Of a stretch of 64,000 nucleotides of DNA, positions 1-7,659 are shown one piece after another; position 1 is the stretch's first letter; each line of letters starts with the position of its first letter. Under the pieces are notes generated by a model, which was not told the origin of the DNA, searched no databases, and saw nothing but the letters and a program-made list of their open reading frames with translations. The DNA lies in NCBI RefSeq assembly GCF_003043945.1, contig NZ_PYXG01000002.1, forward strand, positions 458,501-522,500. Reading direction: 5' to 3'. The translations under genes were made by a program, and so were the position numbers. Source of the DNA: Prevotella sp. oral taxon 376 (GTDB taxonomy: Bacteria > Bacteroidota > Bacteroidia > Bacteroidales > Bacteroidaceae).

Positions 1-354
1 CTCGCATGCGTGTGCCATCGCGCCATAGTCCTCCATCATGAACGCAACATGTGCCATGCGAAGATATATTTCCTCATTGTCAGGCTGTGCCTCGGCCAGT
101 TTCCGGAGTTGTTCGAACGCCGGAAGGAGTTCATTATTCTGAATGAAGGCCTGCGAAAGATAGTCTCGACACTCAAGGTCTTCCCGTATTTCGAGGGCAT
201 GCACGAAGCACCTGATGGCCTGTTGCCACTGATTCATGTGCAAGGCCTTTACTCCGTCGTACTTCAAGACATCAAAATTACGCGCCTGCTCCTCCTGTTT
301 TTTCTCCTCGGAGGTTTCCTCCCTTCCTCCGAACAACGCCTTAAAGAAATTCAT
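1..354 (-). CDS. TPR-repeat protein, truncated by window edge
   Basis: A reading frame of 118 codons begins at the ATG at 354 and runs off the left edge without a stop, so the C-terminus is not visible. The ATG follows the purine-rich stretch AATCAAGAGAAGAG. The N-terminus (MNFFKALFGGREE) is charged and has no signal peptide, so the protein is probably cytoplasmic. From about residue 36 it reads as helical pairs of TPR type: WQQAIRCFVHALEIRE, then DYLSQAFIQNNELLPAFEQL, then NEEIYLRMAHVAFMMEDY. TPR proteins are protein-binding scaffolds. It starts 23 nt after the stop of the secreted protein at 378-965 on the same strand and is probably cotranscribed. Partner and role cannot be told from what is visible. 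Confidence 0.75.
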   Translation of the reverse strand, partial: MNFFKALFGGREETSEEKKQEEQARNFDVLKYDGVKALHMNQWQQAIRCFVHALEIREDLECRDYLSQAFIQNNELLPAFEQLRKLAEAQPDNEEIYLRMAHVAFMMEDYGAMAHACE

Positions 355-377
355 CTCTTCTCTTGATTTATCGATTC

Positions 378-965
378 TTACTGTTTGTCAATAAGTTGTT
401 TGTATGCCGTGTTGGGGATGGCATCCGTGCGTTCCCATGAGGGCCACTTGCCTGACACGGGAGCATAGCTGTCTCCCACCTTTTTATATCGCCGGAACTC
501 GAACTTCGCATTGATGTATCCATCGGTTCCATCCTTTGCCAGAATATAGCAGTAAAGCGTCTCCGAATACCCCACGACCGCCTTGTTCTGCTTCACGGGC
601 TCCGTCAGCCAGTCTTCCTGGGGGATCGCCTTGGCCACTACAACAGCCTGCGGATAACGCGCCTTGAAGGCTTTCTCGCATGCCAGCTTCAGCGCCTCCC
701 CTTCTTCCTTCTTATAAAGATTGACGCTATAGATAGGCATATAGTAGGCGCCGTCTATCTTGATTTCGTCCACATGGCGGTCTTCAAGACCAAGAGCTCC
801 CTTCACTTTCTGAGACGCATCCGTAGCATCACTCTTCATCTGATTCCAAATGCCATTCACATTTTCCTTCAATGTCTTGTTCTTTGCTGCCTTACCGGTC
901 TGACCAGAGGCAGAAGTCGCCACCATACACATGGCTGCAAATATCGCAAAAGCTGCTTTTTTCAT
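378..965 (-). CDS. Secreted protein of unknown function, 195 aa
   Basis: The protein begins with a clear Sec signal peptide (MKKAAFAIFAAMCMVATSASGQ, cleavage near residue 22) without a lipobox, so a periplasmic or exported soluble protein is expected. The mature part starts with a Lys/Asn-rich stretch, then an amphipathic segment (ENVNGIWNQMKSDATDASQ) and a compact alpha/beta region with several Tyr and Lys (YMPIYSVNLYKKE, YCYILAKDGTDGY, FEFRRYKKVGD). I do not recognise a family. It has its own well formed promoter (989-1020) and is the first gene of a probable two-gene unit with the TPR protein downstream. The divergent neighbour at 1053 is another exported protein, but the two show no visible similarity. 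Confidence 0.7.
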   Translation of the reverse strand: MKKAAFAIFAAMCMVATSASGQTGKAAKNKTLKENVNGIWNQMKSDATDASQKVKGALGLEDRHVDEIKIDGAYYMPIYSVNLYKKEEGEALKLACEKAFKARYPQAVVVAKAIPQEDWLTEPVKQNKAVVGYSETLYCYILAKDGTDGYINAKFEFRRYKKVGDSYAPVSGKWPSWERTDAIPNTAYKQLIDKQ

Positions 966-988
966 ACCCTAACAGTTTTAATTTACGA

Positions 989-1020
989 CAAAAATAACAT
1001 AAAAACATTAACAGACAAAA
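989..1020 (-). promoter_or_regulatory. Promoter of the secreted-protein gene at 378-965
   Basis: Read leftward, -33 TTTTG (1020-1016) is followed after exactly 19 nt by the -7 box TATTTTTG (996-989). Both the boxes and the spacing fit the Bacteroidota primary sigma consensus (TTTG, 19-21 nt, TAnnTTTG). The ATG is 24 nt beyond the -7 box. Confidence 0.7.
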
Positions 1021-1039
1021 TAAATTCCATTATTTTAAG

Positions 1040-1047
1040 TAACTTTG
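1040..1047 (+). promoter_or_regulatory. Candidate -7 box TAACTTTG, very close to the start codon
   Basis: TAACTTTG matches TAnnTTTG exactly and ends only 5 nt before the ATG at 1053, so a transcript from it would be leaderless or nearly so. No convincing -33 TTG is visible at the right distance, which lowers confidence. Confidence 0.4.
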
Positions 1048-1052
1048 CTTGT

Positions 1053-1649
1053 ATGAAACAAAAATTACTGATTGTAATATTTTCTTTGCTTTGCTTAACG
1101 ACAAAGGCGCAGAAAGACTCCACCTGCCTGTCAGGCCCTATTGGGCCTTATGCCTACGGCTGGGGATGGCACAAGGGACTGAATGTGGACCTGAGCCTAT
1201 CGGTAATGACGCAATTCGGCAAGAACCGCCGCCACGGAGCCGGCTTCGGGCAACGCCTCAACGCCACTTATCTCACACCGCTGACCGACAAGCTGTGGCT
1301 GGCAGCCGGCGGCACGGTCAGCAATATCCTGTGGAGCGGCGACTCATACAGACAAGGAGCTGTCTATGCGGCCCTCGGATATCGGTTCAACGAGCACTGG
1401 GAAGCCTACGCCTGGGTGCAGAAACAGGTCGCAAGCAACATGAGCTACGGATTCCGCTATCCCCGAACGGGATATTACTATGCCCCCATGGACTATGACA
1501 TCTACGGCTATGGCGACCGCATAGGAGGAGCCATCAAATATAATCTGAACCCAAACTTCTCATTCCAGATCAGCATCGAGAGCGTGAATATACCGAGCCG
1601 GGAACTCCAATATTTCGACCAATACAACTATCCCGTGCCCAAAGATTAA
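1053..1649 (+). CDS. Probable outer-membrane beta-barrel protein, 198 aa
   Basis: The ATG at 1053 is chosen because it opens a good signal peptide (MKQKLLIVIFSLLCLTTKAQ); an in-frame extension further upstream exists but is not protein-like. The mature part has alternating aromatic/polar strands typical of small barrels: GWHKGLNVDLSLSVMTQFG, LWLAAGGTVSNILWS, AVYAALGYRFNEHWEAYAWV, GGAIKYNLNPNFSFQISIE. A Tyr-rich loop (RYPRTGYYYAPMDYDIYGYG) lies near residues 149-168. The C-terminus (YNYPVPKD) does not end in the usual aromatic residue of autonomous porins. Function is not evident; such proteins in Bacteroidales are often of unknown ligand. It is followed by a strong terminator and is monocistronic. 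Confidence 0.7.
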   Translation: MKQKLLIVIFSLLCLTTKAQKDSTCLSGPIGPYAYGWGWHKGLNVDLSLSVMTQFGKNRRHGAGFGQRLNATYLTPLTDKLWLAAGGTVSNILWSGDSYRQGAVYAALGYRFNEHWEAYAWVQKQVASNMSYGFRYPRTGYYYAPMDYDIYGYGDRIGGAIKYNLNPNFSFQISIESVNIPSRELQYFDQYNYPVPKD

Positions 1650-1654
1650 CAAGA

Positions 1655-1687
1655 AAAGCCGCTTCTGAAAAACCCAGAGGCGGCTTT
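1655..1687 (+). terminator. Intrinsic terminator
   Basis: Arms AAAGCCGCTTCTG (1655-1667) and CAGAGGCGGCTTT (1675-1687) form a 13-bp stem with one mismatch, followed by a T-rich tract (CTCTTTTT). It lies 5 bp after the stop of the barrel protein. Confidence 0.85.
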
Positions 1688-1716
1688 CTCTTTTTCCGAA
1701 AGCCATCTTTTCCTTT

Positions 1717-1779
1717 ACAAAATCGGCGACTTCGTCGGACAATTTCGGCGATTTCGTCCCACGATTTCGGCGATTTTGT
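1717..1779. repeat. Triplet palindrome array, family 2 (array F)
   Basis: Three 19-bp near-palindromic units occupy 1717-1735, 1739-1757 and 1761-1779, separated by the 3-nt spacers CGG and CCC, giving an exact 22-bp pitch. Each has the core TCGGCGA (1723, 1745, 1767) and fits ACRANNTCGGCGANNTYGT. The two outermost half-units (ACAAAATCG and CGATTTTGT) are also exact inverted copies, so the whole 63 bp is roughly palindromic. It sits between two converging 3' ends, after the terminator at 1655. A second copy with the same consensus is at 52814. Confidence 0.85.
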
Positions 1780-1864
1780 CATTGGGCCGACCGTGAATGC
1801 CCTTATGGGAAATCGCTGATAAGCAAAAAGGCAGCCCTCGTCGGGACAGCTTTCCGGGTCTCGC

Positions 1865-2230
1865 TCAAGAGGCCTCGCCGGCCTCCCATTCCCGGCGAAA
1901 GTATTCCTTGATGTCGCGGTCGATATCCATCACCGAGCGTTTGCCCGCTACATAAGGTTTCGCCATCTCGCCGAGCACATAGATCACCACGCCTATCGCG
2001 ATGGCCGCGACAAGGCTCAGCAGTTCGTTCGCTATCCATCCTGCCCGCATGAACAATATCATCGCCACAATGGGGAGCGGTGCCAGAAGCCAGTCGCCCG
2101 CCGTATTGAACTTGCCGCTGTTGTCGCGCTCGGTCTTCAGATGCCGCGGCGCGTCGAGCATGAGCCGCCCTTTGTTGGCCCGCCAGTATTCTTCAAAGTC
2201 CGAAAACTGATCCCTGTCCTTGAATTCCAT
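1865..2230 (-). CDS. Small membrane protein of unknown function, 121 aa
   Basis: The ATG at 2230 (MEFKDRDQFSDFEEYW) is preferred over an upstream in-frame codon that would overlap the permease gene. The first 40 residues are polar and soluble; two hydrophobic segments follow (WLLAPLPIVAMILFMRAGWI, about residues 47-66, and LLSLVAAIAIGVVIYVLGEMA, about 71-91), and the C-terminus is charged (DIDRDIKEYFRREWEAGEAS). That predicts a two-helix hairpin with both ends in the cytoplasm. I do not recognise the family. It lies 22 nt after the uracil permease stop on the same strand and is probably in its operon. Confidence 0.6.
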   Translation of the reverse strand: MEFKDRDQFSDFEEYWRANKGRLMLDAPRHLKTERDNSGKFNTAGDWLLAPLPIVAMILFMRAGWIANELLSLVAAIAIGVVIYVLGEMAKPYVAGKRSVMDIDRDIKEYFRREWEAGEAS

Positions 2231-2252
2231 CGCCCTATGCCTGTTTACAGAA

Positions 2253-3497
2253 CTATGATTCCACACTCTTTTCCTCTATCAGGCTGGGAGCAGCCTCTTC
2301 GTCCTTGTCGTGCGGCAACAGCAGGTTGAGCAGCACGCTGACCACGGCGCTCAGCCCGATACCGCCCAACGAGAAGCTGCCGAAGTTCAAGACGGCTCCC
2401 CCGATGCCAAGGGTGAGGGTTACGGAAATGATGATGGTGTTGCGGGTTACATTCAGGTTCACCTTGTTCTGCACGAGATTCTGGATGCCCACATTGGCTA
2501 TCGTCCCGAAGAGCAGGAGCATGATGCCGCCGAGCACGGCACTCGGAATCGACTGCAGGAAAGCCGACAGCTTGCCAATGACCGAGAAGACAATGGCCGT
2601 GAGGGCAGCAATGCGGATGACCTGAGGATGGGTTACCTTCGTAATCGACATCGCCCCCGTTACCTCGCTATAGGTGGTTACCGGAGGTCCGCCAAGGAAT
2701 GATGCCGCCAGACAGGCCAGTCCGTCGCCCAGCATCGTGCGGTGAAGTCCCGGATCTTTCACGAAATCCTTTTGCGCAACCGCCCCCACGACATACACAT
2801 CGCCGATGTGCTCAATGACGGGAGCGATGGCCACGGGTATCATATACAGGAACGGCTCCCACGCAAATTGGGGTATCTGAAGGTGGGCTATCGACGGCGG
2901 CAGGGCAAACCACGGAGCCGCGGCAACGCCACTCAGGTCTACCACGCCCATGCAGAGGGCCACGATATAACCCACAATCAATCCACACACCACGGGAACG
3001 AGCTTTAGAAGGCCCCGGGCAAAAGTGAGCACGAGGATAGCCGATATCAGCGAGACGAAGGCGAGAGTCCAGTTCTCCTTTGCCATATTCACCGCCGAGC
3101 CCGAGAGAGTCAGCCCGATGAGGATGATGACGGGGCCAATGACCACCGGAGGAAACAGCCTGTCGAGCAACTTCTTCCCCTGCCAGCGGATGAGTGCGCT
3201 CACGATGAAATAGACCAGGGCCACCCCTGCTATGCCCGCAAGCGTGCCCGGCATTCCCCACTGCTGGGAAGCAGCGATGATAGGGGCGATGAACGCGAAA
3301 CTGGAACCTAAAAAAATAGGCACCTTCCCTTTCGTTACGAGATGAAAGATGAAAGTACCTAATCCTGCTGTAAACAAGGCTGTGGCGGGACTGAGCCCCA
3401 CGAGCAGCGGCACGAGAACGGTCGCCCCGAAGGCGACGAAGAGGAATTGCACTCCCACGATTCCTTTTCTCATTGGCGTTAAGGTGATATTTTCCAT
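2253..3497 (-). CDS. uraA: Uracil/xanthine permease, UraA type (NCS2 family)
   Basis: A 414-residue, very hydrophobic protein of NCS2 (nucleobase-cation symporter 2) type that imports uracil or a related base with protons across the inner membrane. The signature loops are present: IEHIGD (about residues 228-233) and GGPPVTTYSEVTGAMSIT (about 270-287); the two Glu residues (about 229 and 278) correspond to the substrate-binding glutamates of E. coli UraA. The length fits the family (about 410-430). The ATG at 3497 gives MENITLTPMRKG, a usual NCS2 start; an earlier TTG is rejected. Promoter at 3507-3514; a small membrane protein follows. Uracil is more likely than xanthine from the general sequence type, but transport specificity cannot be fixed by reading. 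Confidence 0.9.
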   Translation of the reverse strand: MENITLTPMRKGIVGVQFLFVAFGATVLVPLLVGLSPATALFTAGLGTFIFHLVTKGKVPIFLGSSFAFIAPIIAASQQWGMPGTLAGIAGVALVYFIVSALIRWQGKKLLDRLFPPVVIGPVIILIGLTLSGSAVNMAKENWTLAFVSLISAILVLTFARGLLKLVPVVCGLIVGYIVALCMGVVDLSGVAAAPWFALPPSIAHLQIPQFAWEPFLYMIPVAIAPVIEHIGDVYVVGAVAQKDFVKDPGLHRTMLGDGLACLAASFLGGPPVTTYSEVTGAMSITKVTHPQVIRIAALTAIVFSVIGKLSAFLQSIPSAVLGGIMLLLFGTIANVGIQNLVQNKVNLNVTRNTIIISVTLTLGIGGAVLNFGSFSLGGIGLSAVVSVLLNLLLPHDKDEEAAPSLIEEKSVES

Positions 3498-3506
3498 AAT
3501 TGCAGA

Positions 3507-3514
3507 CAAAATTA
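3507..3514 (-). promoter_or_regulatory. -7 box of the uracil permease gene
   Basis: TAATTTTG on the minus strand, 9 nt before the ATG, matches TAnnTTTG. The leader would be only about 5 nt. No exact -33 TTTG at 19-21 nt. Confidence 0.4.
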
Positions 3515-3576
3515 AGAAAAATCGGAGAAAGCAGGAAACAATTCCCGCAAAAGTTATCTTTTAAAAATAAAAAAGT

Positions 3577-3584
3577 TATATTTG
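3577..3584 (+). promoter_or_regulatory. -7 box of the MGMT-family gene
   Basis: TATATTTG ends 8 nt before the ATG at 3593. The box is exact, the -33 region is not clear. Confidence 0.5.
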
Positions 3585-3592
3585 TCGGCAGA

Positions 3593-3943
3593 ATGAATAT
3601 GTCAACCGAAAAATTCCGGCAGGAAGTTTACCATGTGGTAGCCGCCATCCCACGGGGAAAGGTGGTTACTTACGGCCAGATAGCGTTCCTGACAGGTCGC
3701 CCGCAGAACTCCCGCCTTGTAGGTCATGTGCTGCACGGCACGCCGCGAGAACTCCGCCTGCCCTGCCACAGGGTTGTGAACGGAAGCGGCCGCCTTGTCC
3801 CGGGATGGACCGGACAGCGAGCGCTCCTGGAGAGAGAAGGCGTGGAATTCCGGCCCAATGGACATGTAAACCTCAAAACATCGCAGTGGAAGTTCATGGA
3901 GACAGAAATTCAGGAATTCCCCGGTCCGCCCACGAGACCTTGA
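3593..3943 (+). CDS. MGMT-family / alkyltransferase-like DNA repair protein
   Basis: A 116-residue protein consisting only of the C-terminal (winged-helix DNA-binding and active-site) domain of O6-methylguanine-DNA methyltransferases. The recognition region IPRGKVVTYGQIA (about residues 18-30) and the active-site motif LPCHRVVNGSGRL (about 60-72) are visible. Free-standing domains of this size are usually alkyltransferase-like (ATL) proteins, which bind O6-alkylguanine and flag it for nucleotide excision repair; classical ATLs have Trp where this one keeps the Cys of PCHR. The tail (QRALLEREGVEF, GHVNLKTSQW) resembles ATL rather than Ogt. Methyl transfer is therefore possible but unproven. 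Starts at 3593 and 3599 (second ATG) are both possible. Monocistronic. Confidence 0.8.
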   Translation: MNMSTEKFRQEVYHVVAAIPRGKVVTYGQIAFLTGRPQNSRLVGHVLHGTPRELRLPCHRVVNGSGRLVPGWTGQRALLEREGVEFRPNGHVNLKTSQWKFMETEIQEFPGPPTRP

Positions 3944-4161
3944 AATCAATCTGCTGTTTTTGCGGAAATATCCGCCCGACCTTCTAAAAACAAAAATACG
4001 ATGTCAGCGTTAGAGGGTCTACTTCGGGCCATAGCCACGAAGGATATCCTTAAAAGCAGGCAGACTCCGGAGCCGCGCCACTGACGGGCAGCCCTGAAGG
4101 ATGGCTTATTCTCAGAAAATAAAAATTCCGGATGAAAGAAAGGGGTTCCTTTAATTTTTCG

Positions 4162-4169
4162 TACCTTTG
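4162..4169 (+). promoter_or_regulatory. -7 box of tcdA
   Basis: TACCTTTG, exact match to TAnnTTTG, 24 nt before the ATG at 4194. It also shows that the in-frame TTG at 4167, which lies inside the box, is not the start. The 220 bp upstream (3944-4161) hold no gene I can support. Confidence 0.6.
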
Positions 4170-4193
4170 CAAATAGAAAAAGAAAAGGTAAAG

Positions 4194-4979
4194 ATGCAGA
4201 ATCAGTTTTCCAGAGTCCAGCTCTTGTTAGGCAAGCCCGCCATGGAAACGCTGGCTGCCTCGCGCGTGGCCGTTTTCGGCATTGGCGGCGTGGGCGGACA
4301 TGCCCTGGAGGTTTTGGCACGAAGCGGCGTGGGCAGCATAGACCTCTTCGACAACGACCGGGTGTGCATAACCAATGTCAACCGACAGATTCTCGCGCTC
4401 CTTTCCACCGTGGGACAATACAAGGTGGAGGTGGCGGAAGCCCGCATACACGACATTAACCCCGACTGCACGGTCGGCAAACACCCCATATTCTATCTGC
4501 CAGAGAATGCCGGAGAGGTAGACCTCCGCCAATTCGACTATGTGGTGGACTGCATCGATACGATAACGGCAAAGATTGAGCTTGCCAGACGTTGCTACAG
4601 CCTTGGCGTCCCCCTTATTTCAAGCATGGGCGCAGCCAACAAACTCGATCCTACGGCCTTCCGTGTGGCTGATATCTACGAGACCAATGTGGACCCGCTT
4701 GCAAAAGTCATCCGAAAAAGACTTCGTAAGCTCGGAATCCCCTTTCTCAAGGTGGTTTATAGTGAAGAAGAGCCATTGAAACCGCTGCAAAATGAAGAAC
4801 CTGTGGCAGAATCACGGGGCAACGGCCGCGGCCGCCGAAGCATTCCGGCAAGTAACGCCTTCGTTCCCGCGGCGGCGGGGCTCATCATCGGCGGCGAAGT
4901 GGTGAAAGACCTGCTGCGGAAGGCGGGCAGGCTGCGGGCAGAAAGCACCGAGGAGGAAAATCATTCTGTCTCCCGCTAA
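4194..4979 (+). CDS. tcdA: tRNA threonylcarbamoyladenosine dehydratase (TcdA/CsdL)
   Basis: E1-like ATP-dependent enzyme that cyclises t6A37 of tRNAs to ct6A. The protein has 261 residues, close to E. coli TcdA (268). The adenylation fold is clear: the ATP-binding GIGGVGGHALEVLARSG (about residues 25-41), DLFDNDRVCITNVNRQ (46-61), and VDCIDTITAK (about 120-129). The segment ISSMGAANKLDPTAFRV (about 144-160) is typical of the TcdA group and separates it from MoeB/ThiF. The ATG at 4194 is preceded by AAAAGGTAAAG, an unusually good ribosome-binding purine tract for this genome. It converges with rmuC, overlapping by 4 bp. Cytoplasmic housekeeping tRNA modification. Confidence 0.92.
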   Translation: MQNQFSRVQLLLGKPAMETLAASRVAVFGIGGVGGHALEVLARSGVGSIDLFDNDRVCITNVNRQILALLSTVGQYKVEVAEARIHDINPDCTVGKHPIFYLPENAGEVDLRQFDYVVDCIDTITAKIELARRCYSLGVPLISSMGAANKLDPTAFRVADIYETNVDPLAKVIRKRLRKLGIPFLKVVYSEEEPLKPLQNEEPVAESRGNGRGRRSIPASNAFVPAAAGLIIGGEVVKDLLRKAGRLRAESTEEENHSVSR

Positions 4980-6319
4980 GTTTCCTCGGGGAGCTCCGCG
5001 GGGGCTGCCGTGTCTACCGGAATCGGATAATTCACATTCTCCTTGACACCCAAACTCTTCATCTGGTTGGCTTTCTGCACGATGCCCTGTCGACCGGAAA
5101 CGGTGGTGTCCAGACCTTCGAACGACTTGGTAAAAGTGTCAAGATTTCGTTTCATCTTCTGGTATTCACCGATAAACTTGCCCACGCGCTTGAGGAGTTC
5201 ATCGGCTAACAGGAAAACCTGCTTCTGATTCTCAGCCTGCTGATACTGTCTCCATGCGATGTCAATGACTTTGAGAACAGCCATCAGATTCTCCTGGCTG
5301 GTAATAAAGACCTTGTTGTTAAACGCTTCGCTCCATAGATTCGGGTCTTCCTTGAAGCTCAACTGGAGTGCACCCTCATAAGGAACATACATAATGACGA
5401 AATCTACCGCCGTCCGACCTTCCTTTACGAAACGACTGTAATCCTTTCCCATCAGATTCTTATATTGCCCTTTGACACTCTCGACCACCTTCTTGGCATA
5501 GACCTTGCGGCTTGCGTCGTCCTCAGCCTCCACGAAATGCTTGTAGGCATCGATAGACATCTTGGCGTCGATGAACACATCCTCTCCGTTCGGATAATGC
5601 AACACGGCGTCAGGACGGTAACTATCAGTACCTTCAGCCGTAACCGTTACCTGCAAATCGAAGTCCGTTCCCTCTCGCATTCCCTGGGCAAGCAACAAAT
5701 TGCGAAGCGTGTGCTCACCCCAGTTGCCCTGTATTTTGTTGCCGCCCTGCATAACATTCGAAAGGCGGGTGGCCGTTTTGTCCATGCGCTGTGTCTGCAA
5801 CATCATCTGCCGGATTTGCTCCGTGATGGAAGAGGTGGTCTCTACCGTCTTCTCATTTGTGTTCTTAATGGCTTCCTGAAGTTCAGCTACCTTATCTTTC
5901 AAGGGCTTGGTAACCGCGTCGATGGAGTTCACATTCTGCGTCTTCAACTTGTCGGAAGTCTTGTCGAGAACCTCCTGTGCCAAATTGGAAAACTGCTCGT
6001 GAAGGGTCTTCAATTGTTGTTCGAACTGCTCTCGGCGGAGTTTGTTCTCCTCGCTGGTACTTTTCCGCTCCGCTTCCAACTGCGACTGCATGCTGCCCAG
6101 GTCCACTTTGGCCTGAGTGAGCTTGCCACTCAGGTCGCGAAGCTCGGCTTCCGCCATGTTGAATTTGGCCTGCAATTCTTCTTTCAACTGGATTTCGTGC
6201 TCTTTGCCCTGCTCGGAAAGCCTCAAGGCAGTCTCCACTTCACGCTTCTTTCCATTCATCCACAAAAAGGTCATCAGGCCTCCTACGACCAATCCGACCG
6301 CAATATATACGATTTCCAT
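4976..6319 (-). CDS. rmuC: DNA recombination protein RmuC
   Basis: 447 residues: an N-terminal membrane anchor (MEIVYIAVGLVVGGLMTFLWM), a long coiled coil (about residues 25-190, rich in Glu/Lys/Gln), then the RmuC nuclease-fold domain (about 195-400) with NKIQGNWGEHTLRNLLL, YRPDAVLHYPNGEDVFIDAKMS and DFVIMYVPYEGAL. The PDAVLHYP and IDAK segments resemble the D...ExK-type core of restriction-endonuclease-like folds. RmuC limits recombination at inverted repeats in E. coli; mechanism is little known. It has its own promoter 18 nt upstream of the ATG and is not part of the operon upstream of it (6361-15892), although they are on the same strand and 41 bp apart, so read-through is possible. Confidence 0.92.
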   Translation of the reverse strand: MEIVYIAVGLVVGGLMTFLWMNGKKREVETALRLSEQGKEHEIQLKEELQAKFNMAEAELRDLSGKLTQAKVDLGSMQSQLEAERKSTSEENKLRREQFEQQLKTLHEQFSNLAQEVLDKTSDKLKTQNVNSIDAVTKPLKDKVAELQEAIKNTNEKTVETTSSITEQIRQMMLQTQRMDKTATRLSNVMQGGNKIQGNWGEHTLRNLLLAQGMREGTDFDLQVTVTAEGTDSYRPDAVLHYPNGEDVFIDAKMSIDAYKHFVEAEDDASRKVYAKKVVESVKGQYKNLMGKDYSRFVKEGRTAVDFVIMYVPYEGALQLSFKEDPNLWSEAFNNKVFITSQENLMAVLKVIDIAWRQYQQAENQKQVFLLADELLKRVGKFIGEYQKMKRNLDTFTKSFEGLDTTVSGRQGIVQKANQMKSLGVKENVNYPIPVDTAAPAELPEET

Positions 6320-6340
6320 GCGTTCCTAAGATTTTTATTG

Positions 6341-6348
6341 CAAATATA
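6341..6348 (-). promoter_or_regulatory. -7 box of rmuC
   Basis: TATATTTG on the minus strand (6348-6341), 21 nt before the ATG at 6319. It lies just past the stop codon of the MATE gene, suggesting that rmuC is a separate unit. Confidence 0.55.
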
Positions 6349-6360
6349 CGAAATTCCGCT

Positions 6361-7659
6361 TTATATCCCGCATGTTTTATCCAGATATATTTTCTGACTC
6401 ACTCCACGCATGAGAAGGTAGGCGATGAGCGACAACCAGAGGGCGTGGTTATGGAGGAAACTGACAAGGAGAAAATAGAAAACAAAGAAACAAGCCGCTG
6501 CAACGCACGAAGACACAAGCATGCCGCGAGTGGCCGTGATGCCGATGAAGATGCCGTCGTAAATGAAGCCTGCCACTCCTGCCAATGGAATGAGCAGCGC
6601 CCAAAGGAAATAAGGCATGGCGGCATCGATGACCGATACCTCATCAGTAAGCAGCCCGAGGAACGAACGACCTCCCGCGGCATAAACAAGGGTGAACAGC
6701 ACTACCATCAGAACACCCCAGAAAGCCAACCGGCGGCACACCTTGCGGAACTGTCTACCGTCGCCGGCACCGTAGGCTTTGCCACATAAGGCTTCCGCGG
6801 CAAACGCAAAGCCATCCATGACATAGGAGAAAAGCGTATAAAATGTCATCAGCAGGGTATTGACGGAAAGGATCAAGTCGCCTTGGCGAGCACCGAAAGA
6901 GGTAAAGAACAGATTTACCGCCACGAGGAAAACCGTACGGAAGAAGATGTCGCGGTTGACACTAAAAAAGCGCAACATGGCATTGCGCACGAACACCCCC
7001 CGCCAACCAGCGCCGTATCTAAGAAGTTTGCGGTAATACCTGAACCATAACCCAAGAGCCATCAGCAGCCCCGACCACTGCGCCACGACTGTGCCAAGAG
7101 CTACGCCCTCTATCTTCATGCCGAATCCGAACACCAGGGCAAGGGAAACCACGATGTTGATCATGTTCTGCAGGATGCTTACCGCCATCGGTATGCGTGT
7201 GTTCTGCATGCCCACAAACCAGCCTGTCATGCTATAGAGGCCCAGCACCGCCGGAGCTCCCCATATACATATATTAAAATAGACATGGACAAGCGGCACT
7301 ATCTCGGTCGACGGATGCATGAGCGTTACCGACAACCAGCGGAGCGGCCACTGAAAAACCAGGAAACAGAGGGCGATGAGCAGTCCCACGGAAAACGAGC
7401 GCAGGAAAAGGCGCATCAGCTCCGGAAGGTTCCTCTTCCCAAGAGCCTGCGAGGTCATTCCGCTCGTTCCCATGCGAAGGAAGCCGAAAAGCCAATAGAT
7501 AATATTGAAGATCATCGACCCAATCGCTATGGCGGCAATATACTGCACATGGCCCATATGGCCGACAATGGCAAGGTCGACAAGTCCCAGAAGGGGCACC
7601 GTGATGTTCGAAATTATCGAAGGAACGGCCAGACGGAGTATCTGTCGGTCAATGATCAC
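6361..7659 (-). CDS. MATE-family efflux transporter (DinF-like)
   Basis: 432 residues with about 12 hydrophobic segments in the two-bundle MATE arrangement. The N-terminus RQILRLAVPSIISNITVPLLGLVDLAIVGHMG and the repeat-related centre (INRDIFFRT region, about residues 245-265; FTSFGARQGDLILSVN) are typical of DinF/NorM proteins, which export organic cations or other toxic compounds in exchange for H+ or Na+. The start is GTG at 7659 and overlaps the stop of the zinc-ribbon gene by 11 bp; no ATG fits the family N-terminus. The overlap makes it the last gene of the seven-gene operon starting at 15892. Whether transport is functionally linked to the tubulin/Hsp70-like genes is open. Confidence 0.88.
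   Translation of the reverse strand: MIIDRQILRLAVPSIISNITVPLLGLVDLAIVGHMGHVQYIAAIAIGSMIFNIIYWLFGFLRMGTSGMTSQALGKRNLPELMRLFLRSFSVGLLIALCFLVFQWPLRWLSVTLMHPSTEIVPLVHVYFNICIWGAPAVLGLYSMTGWFVGMQNTRIPMAVSILQNMINIVVSLALVFGFGMKIEGVALGTVVAQWSGLLMALGLWFRYYRKLLRYGAGWRGVFVRNAMLRFFSVNRDIFFRTVFLVAVNLFFTSFGARQGDLILSVNTLLMTFYTLFSYVMDGFAFAAEALCGKAYGAGDGRQFRKVCRRLAFWGVLMVVLFTLVYAAGGRSFLGLLTDEVSVIDAAMPYFLWALLIPLAGVAGFIYDGIFIGITATRGMLVSSCVAAACFFVFYFLLVSFLHNHALWLSLIAYLLMRGVSQKIYLDKTCGI

Noticed and set aside
3944..4161. Minus-strand frame before tcdA
   Set aside because: Composition and codon use are not protein-like, and it runs through the tcdA promoter and start; no supportable gene.
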